A stretch of 43,285 bases of DNA from a virus, in the IMG/VR virus record IMGVR_UViG_3300033388_003324, positions 1 through 43,285 of that record; one strand, written 5' to 3'. A program made the position numbers and the translations under genes. The notes under the pieces were generated by a model that was not told the DNA's origin, did not search any database, and was given only the letters and a program-made list of their open reading frames with translations. Shown here piece by piece: positions 22,249 to 31,200 of the stretch. Each line of letters starts with the position of its first letter. Position 1 is the stretch's first letter.

Positions 22249-24347
22249 AAATCGTAATGGATATGGAAACAAGAAGCACAGTGGATCTTATAGCCGCAGG
22301 GGCCCATGTATACGCCGAACACCCTACTACGGATATACTCCTCATCTCTATTAAAGTCGGGGGGAGTAATCCGTACTTAGTATCTACGATGCCACCTAAC
22401 CCTATATCGGGTAACGCGTACCGGATGCTTCAGGATGTAAAAAGAGCGGAAGAGATACACGCCCACAACGTCCAGTTTGAGAGAATAATGTGGACAGAGA
22501 TAATGCACAAGCGATTCGGGTTAGATGAGATCCCTTTTGAAAAGTGGAGAGATACCGCCGCGAAAGCTGCTGCGTATGCGCTCCCTCGTGATCTGGGGAG
22601 AGCATGTTTAGCTCTCGGCCTAACAGTTAAGAAAGATATGGAAGGTAGAAGGCTCATGCTCAGGATGTGTAAACCCAGAAAACCTACAAAAGACCAAGAC
22701 CAAAACGCTATACTCTGGCATGAAACTCCAGATCAAATTAAACGATTAGGGGCGTACTGCAACCAGGACGTTGAAGCGGAATATGCTTTAGACCAAGCTT
22801 TGATAGACCTACCCCAATCAGAACTCGACATATGGCGACTCGATCAGAAGATAAACGACAGAGGGATCTACGCTGATCGTGATGAAATCCAGAACATAAT
22901 AACTAAGATAGAAACATATAACGAGAAGGCTTTAGCTGAAGTAGTTGAGATCACAAAAGGTAAAATAACATCAGTTAGACAGGTGGAGAAGACACGGTTA
23001 TGGTTAGCCGCGCAAAGCGTTTTTATGCCTGATATGACAAAGCAGACAGTAATAGAAACTTTGAAAGGGGATCTTCCGCCAAAAGCAAAACGTATTTTAG
23101 AATTACGACAGGCGCTAAGTATGAGCAGTGTAGCTAAGTTCAACGCTATGAAGATCAGGCAGACTAAAGGACAGGGTAGAATGAAAGGAACCATGCTCTA
23201 CCACGGTGCATCTACGGGTAGATTCTCTGGAAAAGGTGTTCAACCCCACAACTTCCCGCGTGTATGTTTCAACGAGCAGGAATACGACGCATATTTAGCC
23301 TCCACGGTTAAGGATTTCGAAGAAAGCAACTGGAGCCTTCTGGCCGGAGCAAGCGCGGCGCTGAGAGGAACACTCAGATCCGCTCCAGGGAACAGGCTCC
23401 TATGCGGTGACTTCTCAGCTATTGAAGCAAAGATACTGGCGTGGGTAGCGGGGGAGCAGTGGGTACTCGATGCTTTTAACGAAGGCAAAGACATTTACAA
23501 AGTAACCGCAGGAACGATATACCACGAAAAATATGAGACTGTAACACCGGATATGCGTAACGTAGGAAAAGTAGCTGACCTTGCACTTGGTTATCAAGGG
23601 TGGCTAGGGGCTTTTGTAATGTTCGCTGAAGTTTATGGCGTTTCTTTTCCCGAGGAACTAAGAGAAAGTCTTTCAGCTAAAGTTTATAATAAAGCTAAAA
23701 GCAGAATTGACCATCCAGATCAATTTACTACAGCCGAAGTCAAGGCCGCTTGGTTAGTCGTCGACGCAGGAGCAACAGAAGAGGATCTGTTTGAAGCGTG
23801 GGCGGTTCCGATCATGGCCGATTGGCGTGAGTCACATAAAGCCACAACTGCTTTCTGGAGAGGCGTAGAAGAAGCCGCGATACTAGCTATAAAAACCGGT
23901 AAAACGTATCAGTACAGAGGTGTTAAGTTTGGTATGAGAGGGAAGTTCCTGCACTGCCGGTTGCCTAATGGTAGGCTGCTATCATATTACGATCCTAAAG
24001 TTAAATACCATAAAGATAGATACGGGAGATTTAAAGACCACATATCATTCATGGGCATGAACGCATATACAAATCAGTGGGAGAGAATGGGAACCTGGGG
24101 TGGTAAGCTCACTGAAAATATAGTACAGGCTTTAGCCAGAGATTTTTTAACCGACGCTATGATAAGATTAGAAAAGAAAGGGTACGCCATAGTGTTCCAT
24201 GTTCACGATGAAATTATAGCAGAAGTAAGAGACCCGAATAAAACGCTTAACGAATTTTTAAATTTAATGGCCGTTAAACCAGAATGGGCAAAAGACTGTC
24301 CGACTTCCGCTGCAGGGTGGGAGGGAATCCGATATCGAAAGGATTAA
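22245..24347 (+). CDS. DNA polymerase, family A, with proofreading exonuclease
   Basis: A 700-residue protein. The ATG at 22245 overlaps the previous stop; upstream codons in frame lie inside that gene. The 3'-5' exonuclease domain has VMDMETRS (D6, E8), AHNVQFERIMW and YCNQDVEAEYAL (D175). The polymerase domain has ASTGRFSGKGVQPHNFPR, motif A CGDFSAIEAK (D389), motif B around VGKVADLALGYQG and motif C FHVHDEI (D655, E656). All catalytic residues are present. It is the replicative polymerase of the phage, coupled to the primase-helicase. The insert between motifs B and C (LRESLSAKVYNKAKSRIDHP) is typical of this phage branch. Confidence 0.93.
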   Translation: MKIVMDMETRSTVDLIAAGAHVYAEHPTTDILLISIKVGGSNPYLVSTMPPNPISGNAYRMLQDVKRAEEIHAHNVQFERIMWTEIMHKRFGLDEIPFEKWRDTAAKAAAYALPRDLGRACLALGLTVKKDMEGRRLMLRMCKPRKPTKDQDQNAILWHETPDQIKRLGAYCNQDVEAEYALDQALIDLPQSELDIWRLDQKINDRGIYADRDEIQNIITKIETYNEKALAEVVEITKGKITSVRQVEKTRLWLAAQSVFMPDMTKQTVIETLKGDLPPKAKRILELRQALSMSSVAKFNAMKIRQTKGQGRMKGTMLYHGASTGRFSGKGVQPHNFPRVCFNEQEYDAYLASTVKDFEESNWSLLAGASAALRGTLRSAPGNRLLCGDFSAIEAKILAWVAGEQWVLDAFNEGKDIYKVTAGTIYHEKYETVTPDMRNVGKVADLALGYQGWLGAFVMFAEVYGVSFPEELRESLSAKVYNKAKSRIDHPDQFTTAEVKAAWLVVDAGATEEDLFEAWAVPIMADWRESHKATTAFWRGVEEAAILAIKTGKTYQYRGVKFGMRGKFLHCRLPNGRLLSYYDPKVKYHKDRYGRFKDHISFMGMNAYTNQWERMGTWGGKLTENIVQALARDFLTDAMIRLEKKGYAIVFHVHDEIIAEVRDPNKTLNEFLNLMAVKPEWAKDCPTSAAGWEGIRYRKD

Positions 24348-24547
24348 TGATGAGCGATACAGAGTTTAAGACATGCTACAAATGCGGGAAAGAAGTAAGA
24401 GGAAAAAGCAATATGATCCGGCGTTTCCTAGATGGGGAATCAAGGGTGTTATGCCTCTACTGTAACAGCAGACCACAAGAACCTATGCTCGTAAGGATCG
24501 CTGAACTATTAGAAAAACTAATTGAGATCAGGACAAAGGAGGGATAG
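24347..24547 (+). CDS. Zinc-finger miniprotein (66 aa)
   Basis: Start placed at the ATG that overlaps the polymerase stop (TAATG); a second ATG follows directly. CYKCGKEVR and CLYCNSRPQ form two CxxC knuckles about 25 residues apart, a zinc-ribbon pattern. The C-terminus is an amphipathic helix (RIAELLEKLIEIRTKEG). It probably acts with the replication proteins, but no specific role can be read. Confidence 0.65.
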   Translation: MMSDTEFKTCYKCGKEVRGKSNMIRRFLDGESRVLCLYCNSRPQEPMLVRIAELLEKLIEIRTKEG

Positions 24548-24549
24548 TG

Positions 24550-24711
24550 ATGTTAGAATTCGCACTTATATATGCTATGCGTAATTATGGAGAACTAATT
24601 CCTATTCTTGGAAAAGAAAAATTAGAATTCTATCTTAGTAATGGAATATACAAAATGGCGTGGGAAGAGATTATAGGAAAGCCAAATGAAAAAAAGACAG
24701 AAGAAAAATAA
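24550..24711 (+). CDS. Small protein (53 aa), end of rightward operon
   Basis: A 53-residue protein starting 2 bases after the previous stop, with AAGGAGG 9 bases upstream. MLEFALIYAMRNYGELIPIL followed by GKEKLEFYLSNGIYKMAWEE is helical with a hydrophobic face; the end is charged (KPNEKKTEEK). No family recognised. It overlaps the following gene by 26 bases. Confidence 0.55.
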   Translation: MLEFALIYAMRNYGELIPILGKEKLEFYLSNGIYKMAWEEIIGKPNEKKTEEK

Positions 24712-24865
24712 CACTAAAAAACGTCGAGGATGGCATCTGAATCTTGTAGACGATATTCCCATCAGCCCTGAAACCAGTAAGTGGCTCCGTAGATGTGAGA
24801 GGATCATAGACAGGTGCATGAAAAAGGAAAAAGAAGATTTTGTTGTCCCCTCTTACATGCTTTAG
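24686..24865 (+). CDS. Small basic protein (59 aa), last rightward gene
   Basis: A 59-residue protein starting inside the previous gene behind AGGAAAG. The N-terminus MKKRQKKNNTKKRRG is strongly basic, the middle includes two cysteines (RRCERIIDRC). Nucleic-acid binding is possible. Its stop codon TAG (24863-24865) abuts the stop codon of the convergent virion gene at 24866 with no base between. Confidence 0.55.
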   Translation: MKKRQKKNNTKKRRGWHLNLVDDIPISPETSKWLRRCERIIDRCMKKEKEDFVVPSYML

Positions 24866-25429
24866 CTACTTCACTGTAAGCTTCCCACTTCCGATACTAT
24901 CTATCAGAATCTGGACGCCTACGCCGAACATACATGCGTCTTTGGCGTAGGTGTCTTCAGTCGCTTTCCTTACCAACTGGAATAGCAGCCCTGTCCCGAC
25001 ATGTTTACCTGACATATCTATAGCTCCGAAACCTGAAGGCGTTACATTTTGAGTAGCCCCTGGACCAACAGGAGGGACTCCCTCAACAGGATCACTCCAG
25101 GGACCTAACGGGCTCAGGGCTTCTACTCTTTTATATCTAATCTCCCATTTAACGCTTCCTTCTTCGTCAGATGTTTTAGCCCAAGCGACGTACGGAAAAA
25201 CCGGAGATCCTTCTTTCCAGTTACTCTCCATGGGTACGAGCAAACTCACGCCATTATCCAAATTACCTCTGAATAAAAACAGCCCTGTTTCATTGTCTAC
25301 TTTTGGCGCGCCGGACATGCCTTGCGGTGAGATACTATGCGCGGGTACTTTTATAGAGGTCCATGCGGGTCGCGTTAATCTTAATGTTCCGGTTGGTCTA
25401 TCTATATAAAAAGAAAAATTTGGATTCAT
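24866..25429 (-). CDS. Virion-associated beta-sandwich protein B (187 aa), receptor-binding candidate
   Basis: Start at 25429 behind AAGGAGAG; upstream codons in frame lie inside the neighbouring gene. The protein is the paralogue of the one encoded upstream: both share a 'PTsTLxxx...SxW..l..P', 'D.e.GLllF..N.....l..m...WKeGS...PhV.W', 'IDMSGK' and a final 'iDSigSGK.' frame. This is a beta-rich, jelly-roll-like layout known in phage virion hypotheticals near fibre genes. The location after the fibres suggests a host-binding or fibre-tip protein. It is the last late gene, ending directly against the convergent early operon. Confidence 0.65.
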   Translation of the reverse strand: MNPNFSFYIDRPTGTLRLTRPAWTSIKVPAHSISPQGMSGAPKVDNETGLFLFRGNLDNGVSLLVPMESNWKEGSPVFPYVAWAKTSDEEGSVKWEIRYKRVEALSPLGPWSDPVEGVPPVGPGATQNVTPSGFGAIDMSGKHVGTGLLFQLVRKATEDTYAKDACMFGVGVQILIDSIGSGKLTVK

Positions 25430-25439
25430 AACTCTCTCC

Positions 25440-26006
25440 TTATTTAGTAAATTCCTTCCCACTCGCCACAGAATCTATCTCGTAATGAAGATCAAACTCA
25501 AGAAGTTTTGCGTCGCCTGTTAAAGTATCAAGCTCATCACCTCCTACGCGCTTCACCCGAAATTTAATTACACAACTTAAGGTTTTTCCAGACATATCGA
25601 TAGGGGTGAAGCCCCTTACCATTTGGAAATCTTCGTCTTCTATAGACGAAACAACCAGATCGTCGGATACCCAATCAGCGGGAAAAGCAGACTCAGCGTT
25701 AGCGATCTTATAGTCTAATCGCCAAAGAACATCCCCCGCATTGTCGTTAGTCGCTTGCCAGTGGACATGGGGCTTTATTGTGCTTCCCATTTTCCATGAA
25801 TGAGGCATTTGGCCAAAACCCGCGATAATTTCTGTGGAGTTATCATCGAAGAGTAAGCCCCCATCCTCACTGTCTATTCCTGGTGGACTGACTTGCCCCG
25901 CAGGGTTAAGACCTGTAGAAGGGAATCTTAAGTCATCCCAATTACTATCCAGATTATAATATAATGTAGAGGTTGGTTTATCCTGCTGTAAACATACTCT
26001 TTTCAT
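25440..26006 (-). CDS. Virion-associated beta-sandwich protein A (188 aa), receptor-binding candidate
   Basis: A 188-residue protein. YYNLDSNWDDLRFPSTGLNPAG, FGQMPHSWKMGSTIKPHVHW, GDVLWRLDYKIANAESAFP and 'GFTPIDMSGKTLSCVIKFRVKRVGGD' match a well-populated phage family of beta-rich virion proteins whose exact role is unknown to me. The downstream gene is a diverged copy, so the locus went through tandem duplication. RBS AAAGGAGAG lies 7 bases before the ATG. Likely exposed on the fibres or tail tip. Confidence 0.7.
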   Translation of the reverse strand: MKRVCLQQDKPTSTLYYNLDSNWDDLRFPSTGLNPAGQVSPPGIDSEDGGLLFDDNSTEIIAGFGQMPHSWKMGSTIKPHVHWQATNDNAGDVLWRLDYKIANAESAFPADWVSDDLVVSSIEDEDFQMVRGFTPIDMSGKTLSCVIKFRVKRVGGDELDTLTGDAKLLEFDLHYEIDSVASGKEFTK

Positions 26007-26019
26007 AACGTCTCTCCTT

Positions 26020-27120
26020 TTAAGATAATGGATCTAACGGCATCCATGCTCTCAGATATACATCTATGGAATCGTCGCTACTTGAACCAGGTAAGCTATT
26101 TGATATTTGTATCATACTCGCTACCCCCGTCTTAACCCAAATATAGTCAGGGTAAAATATTGTAAGTTCTGATCCAGGATAGGACTCGCCTCTTGGTCGT
26201 ACATTTATTTTGTAGGGCCCTATAGCCGGATTTGGGTTAGCTACGATATAGAGAAGTGCTAACCCGCTCTCTCCAGATTTGGGCAAAAAGCCTTTCCAAA
26301 CACCTTCAACTGTTGTGTCAATACTGAAATGAGTACTAGGCTCTATGGTGGATTCCAGAGACGGGATCTTAAGCCCTGCGGATATTGCTACAGCATCAAG
26401 ATAGGACTTAGCAGAACTCTGAGACGGAGGGGATATTTCACTTGGGGTCCCACCACCTAAAGTATCGTCATCAAGAGGCTCAACCTGTACTATAAGACTG
26501 TCAACTTCTGACTCGAGGGCTTTATCTCCTATCTTATCACTCATAGACACATCAGCAAATTCTTTAGCAGCGCGCTGTGATGGGGGTCTAGTCGTGCTTA
26601 AATCGTCCTCGGGTATTGGGTCGTCTATCACGAGGAACTCTTCCGCAGCGGCTACAGCTTCCGCGCTTATCTCTTCCGCTTCCGCCACTAACTCTGATTG
26701 AGATTCAGTTAGCGTCTCGCCATACGCTCCTGACGTAGGAGTTATTTTATGACACCGACCGAGTTCTTCTTTGAGCGTAAGCAATTTCTTAAGAAGCTCA
26801 TCAAAAGTATTTTCATGTTTTACTGAATGATACGGGCCAGAAAAAAATTTAACAGGCTGATCAAAACCCCTGTATATTCGTAGGACTATAGTCGCGCCTT
26901 CAGAAGGGGGGAGAAAAAAATCCACCGTGCCCCCTTCATCATCTCTTAATCCGGAGATACGGTAGTCAGTGGCGAACAGCAGCTCTTCTTCATCTTCGCC
27001 CACAGGTTTAACAACAACTTTCATATGCGAAGGTCTATCGACATTAAAATCGAAAGAAAAAGATAGCGTCTCCCCGTCCCCAATATGATCTACTCTTCTG
27101 TTATCAGATGTTATGGTCAT
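26020..27120 (-). CDS. Tail fibre protein 2 (T7 gp17-like N-terminus)
   Basis: A 366-residue protein. Residues 1-125 (TITSDNRRVDHIGDGETLSF through EDEEELLFATDYRISG and the KHENTFDELLKKLLTLKEEL helix) fit the N-terminal tail-attachment domain of T7-type fibres. Then come an Ala/Glu-rich coiled coil (~138-165), two repeats of a 'LDDDTLGGGTPS..S..SQSSAKSYLDA' module (about 164-190 and 214-242), and a C-terminal beta domain (~245-366) likely for receptor contact. Paralogue of the fibre gene upstream. Host adsorption is the inferred role. Confidence 0.8.
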   Translation of the reverse strand: MTITSDNRRVDHIGDGETLSFSFDFNVDRPSHMKVVVKPVGEDEEELLFATDYRISGLRDDEGGTVDFFLPPSEGATIVLRIYRGFDQPVKFFSGPYHSVKHENTFDELLKKLLTLKEELGRCHKITPTSGAYGETLTESQSELVAEAEEISAEAVAAAEEFLVIDDPIPEDDLSTTRPPSQRAAKEFADVSMSDKIGDKALESEVDSLIVQVEPLDDDTLGGGTPSEISPPSQSSAKSYLDAVAISAGLKIPSLESTIEPSTHFSIDTTVEGVWKGFLPKSGESGLALLYIVANPNPAIGPYKINVRPRGESYPGSELTIFYPDYIWVKTGVASMIQISNSLPGSSSDDSIDVYLRAWMPLDPLS

Positions 27121-27130
27121 ATTTTACCTC

Positions 27131-28213
27131 TTAGAATAGTTTTATTTCAGATATTCTATTAACTACGGTAGCCGCACTCGCGTCACAATTCCATGTCAGT
27201 TCCCCAGAGGAATCTGTTTTACGCCACAGATATCCCACGCTGTTACTAAGCACGGTTATGTTCCCGCCTTGAGTGTCGTCTCCTGGGGTTTGGACACTGT
27301 ATACCCTCTCAGCTCCAGTGTTGTTATATATTGCTATCAGAACCAGGCTCGACTCTCCGGTAAGAGCATCGAGAGTAACGCTGCCAGTTCCTATCGACGC
27401 GTCAAACATCGGCACTAACAAATCGTGAGCGGATACATCCTCCAATGCCGTGTTTAGGGTGTCATCCATCTCATCAGCATAAACTTTGGTTGAACTCTGC
27501 GTCGCGGCTTGGGTAGTACTCGGCGTACCGCCGCCAAGAGTGTCGTCGTCCAGTACTTCTATCGTCGCAACCGCAGCGTCCACATAAGCCTCTGTAGCGA
27601 AGTCAGGTACTCCCGCTACTTCAGTGTCTATATAAGCTTTAGTTGAACTCTGAGAAGCCGGAGAGGTGGTGCTAGGGCTCCCCCCGCCCAGGGTGTCATC
27701 ATCGAGTACAGTAAAAGTCTCAGCAGCAGCTACTGCTGTATCACGCGCTACACCAATATCTGTAACTTCCTGCTCGAGAGAGGCGTTTATTTCCTGAGCT
27801 TCTGAACCAGTGGCTACAGCGATCTTCAAACATCGATCGATCTCTTCTTTAAGAGCTAAAAGGATCCGAACTTGATAATCATATGTCTCTTCGTGCTTAC
27901 TTGCTTCAAATGAGTCCTGGTTAGCGAACGATTCTTCCTGGACCAGAGGCGGGTTAAGTCTCATAGTTATAGACCACCCATCGGTTAGAGGCCCTGCTAC
28001 AAGATCAACATTCCCCCCTTGGTCCCAAGGGCCTAAAACAGGATCGAGAGTGTAATCATCGTTCCATTCAAGCGTTTGGGCGTTCTCGTCGTTTTCATCG
28101 GCTATCTCCACCGTCAGTTCTGTGGGGGTCGTTATGCCAAATGTGAATGGAAAACTTTCCAGTGAGTCGTTCCCTAATTCCCTGTTTCTTCTGTTCTCTG
28201 ATGATACTGTCAT
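27131..28213 (-). CDS. Tail fibre protein 1 (T7 gp17-like N-terminus)
   Basis: A 360-residue protein. The N-terminal 130 residues (TVSSENRRNRELGNDSLESF, a TLEWNDDYTLDP turn, and KHEETYDYQVRILLALKEEI) match the T7-type fibre attachment domain. Two clear module repeats follow (about 169-196 and 220-247, each with LDDDTLGGGxPSTT and QSSTKxY), of the kind common in fibre shafts. The C-terminal 100 residues (FDASIGTGSVTLDALTGESS) form a putative tip. The start lies one base after the stop of the giant internal protein. Together with the next gene it forms a duplicated fibre pair. Confidence 0.82.
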   Translation of the reverse strand: MTVSSENRRNRELGNDSLESFPFTFGITTPTELTVEIADENDENAQTLEWNDDYTLDPVLGPWDQGGNVDLVAGPLTDGWSITMRLNPPLVQEESFANQDSFEASKHEETYDYQVRILLALKEEIDRCLKIAVATGSEAQEINASLEQEVTDIGVARDTAVAAAETFTVLDDDTLGGGSPSTTSPASQSSTKAYIDTEVAGVPDFATEAYVDAAVATIEVLDDDTLGGGTPSTTQAATQSSTKVYADEMDDTLNTALEDVSAHDLLVPMFDASIGTGSVTLDALTGESSLVLIAIYNNTGAERVYSVQTPGDDTQGGNITVLSNSVGYLWRKTDSSGELTWNCDASAATVVNRISEIKLF

Positions 28214-28214
28214 G

Positions 28215-31200
28215 CTATTCTCCTCTGTTACTTATTCCATCATATATTGTAAGTATCTCTTCTGATGATTTTATAGCAAGTATCCCCGTCTGAGCCTCGA
28301 TAGCTCGTCCTATAGATAGCGCCCATTGAGCGAACATCTGGTCCTCCCCTACAGCATTATACATATCTTTAGCGGAGTCAGCTACGATAGACACTCTCTT
28401 ACCCCATATACTCGTACCTATCGGTTGCCCGTAATACCAATACGACTTAAGATCTCTAACAACCGGAAGATTCCCTGGGACAAACCATACTGGAGCTAAC
28501 ATCATCTCATACCATTCAGGGAGCTCTCCACGGCCTAATAGGGAGCTTATTATCTCTCCACTTACCGAAGCCAGGCAGTATTCCAAAAAGAAGTGTCTCG
28601 CGAAAGCCTGTGGTGTTATCGCTTTATCTCTCAGAGCATTAACCTTACTCGTCATTCTATTCCAGTTCTTGAATGTCCATGTCATAAAAGATGTTACAAA
28701 TCTCATATACCCTTCACTTCTCTGTAACTTATTGAGATCGATAGGGAGTGTAGAGGGCTGAGTGGTTCTCACGATAGCGTCAGCGAACTCTACAGCTTCT
28801 TTTATACGAGCATCTTCGTCTGAGGTCTTGCTCAAATGCAAAGATTTCATAAACGCGCCCTGCCATACCACGCCAACGGTAGCCCTGTCATTCATCTGTA
28901 TAAATTCCATCATAACATTCATAACGTCATTTTTAGTAAATTCAATACCGGACAAGTTCCAGGTCTTAACAAGCGGGTCCATCTTTCCTCTGAGATCTGA
29001 TATTTCTCTGTCTATATTCTTCCCTCTGGTTCTCATATAAGGTGACATCTTAAGAACTTTCTGCCATGATTCGACGTTCTTCAAACCAAGTATCGAGCTT
29101 TTCCCATCAGTTGCGCTAAACCCTTTAACAACCCAATCTAAACCTATTTCCTGTACGGCGGAAAGCATAGACAGTCTCTGCTTAATACCAACTGATATAT
29201 CCGCGCCCAGGATAAGGACTGTGGAAGCCTGTTTCTCTGACTCTAAAAACGCTTCTATCGGGCCTTCAATACGTCTTGTTGGATTGGACTGATACTGGAC
29301 CCAACTCCTTATCTGAGAATACATCTGAGCGCCTAGCTTATCTTTAGCCATTTTAGCCCATCCAGGATCTAACGTCACTCTGTTCATATCTTTAAGGTAT
29401 TCAGCGTGGGATATGAACCTTGCGGTGTTAGTTAAATTCGTTACCCATACGCTAGTTGATAACTCAGGAGGGAGATTACTCCCCACTCTTCCGGTAAGGT
29501 TCCCATGTTCAGGCGTGGTCTTCCGGTAAATATTATTATTCTGATTCTGGAGTAGCGCCTTCTCTCGTTGTTCCGCTGTACGCTGATCCGCTATGGTGCT
29601 GATACTATTATCGAACTGAAGGGGGTAATACCCACCGTCAAGAGTAACAGCCTCCCCGCTTTTAGATATAAAGGACACGGGTTCGCCTTTTACCTTCTCT
29701 ACATGCTGATTATAGATGTTAAAGAAAACTTCGTCTGACCTCTTAAAAAGGATATCGTTTGAATCCCATATTCCTTGAAGAGCGGCCAGTTCATCGGTCT
29801 CAAGCATCTGAGATATGAACACCTCCTGCTCTGCGGTGAACCCATATGCTCCGGTGAGCGCTTTCTGGTTTCCTTTGTTTCCTTGGTTCAAGAGATATGT
29901 CACCACTCTCTCACCTGACCATTGGCCTTTACTTACCAACCGCATCATCTCCGGAAGCGGAACGTCCTGATCTAGAGCCGCTAATTCAGCCCCGTTTTTG
30001 TCAAGACGTTTCACTGCCGCAGCTATAACTTTCCAATGTGGCCTAGCCGCTTCAAAAACCTCATTCTTCATATCTACAAAAGCTGTTTCCGCTGCTACAC
30101 CTCTGTTAAATAATTTACGCATAGGTCCAAAAACACCATTCTTAGTGAAAGAGTACCCATCAAGTTTCTCAAAATCAAACTCCACCTGGGAGAGTTGTGC
30201 TGCAGCTCCATCGAGGAGCATCCTGGCTTTCGACCCAAATTCATGAAGTCTATTTTTAATGTCCTTCGCTGCATCTTTGGATGCTTGAACAAAAGAAGAC
30301 ACTTTGGCGTCCCCTTCCTGCTCGATAGATATCATAGCATCACTACCATAAGTAATTATCGAATCTAGAGACTTATCCAGTTGCTCCATCTGTCTTATGG
30401 TCAGGTCTTTCCAGGTTGTATATCCTTCGGGCTTTGACCGGCTATGAATCCAATCATTAACGATCTCGTTAAGAGTATCGTCCAGAGATTTTAAGCTTGG
30501 TATATTATCCGGTCTATTAGGCGCCAATGTTTTAGCAGTGGTTAGCCCGTACGCTTGCAATATGCTCTTTACATTTTCCTGAAAAGAATACTCCACGTTT
30601 TTAAGGCGCTTAAGAATAGCCGTGGGTTTATACTTAGCCTCCCATTTTATTCTGGCGTCTCTCGCTTTTACTGAAGCCTGAACTAAAGCGTGGTTCATAA
30701 GCACGTTTCGTCGGGCTTTATATGCAGCTTCAAAATCTTTAGCGGCTAACGCTCTAGCCCATTCACTCGAGTAGCGTTCTTCCGTCCTGGCCCACGAGTC
30801 ATATCGTGTTCCTTTTTTGATAGTCATACCTTTAAGTTTCTCTTCCGCTGTATCTCTAAGAACCTTAGTTGTAAGCCGCGGAATCCTGCGCTTACCTATC
30901 TTCTCTATTTGATCGATCAGAATATTATACTCAGCCACAAGATAGTCTAACTGGCGAGGATTATGATAAGCTTCATCCCCAGGGACAGTTTCATCTCGTG
31001 TAGCGAACTCACGTATTTCAGCTTCAAGATCTAAAACCTTTTTGTCTGTAAGTTCCTGAATGGCTTGGCTTTTAGATGTAGCGCCGGTTATATCTCTCAA
31101 CATAGCCTCCTCGTTAGCGTAGCCATAATCTATAACCGCACGAGCGAAGGTGACTTTACCGTTCTTTGTAACCATACTCGGGTTTATTGATTTCATCTGC

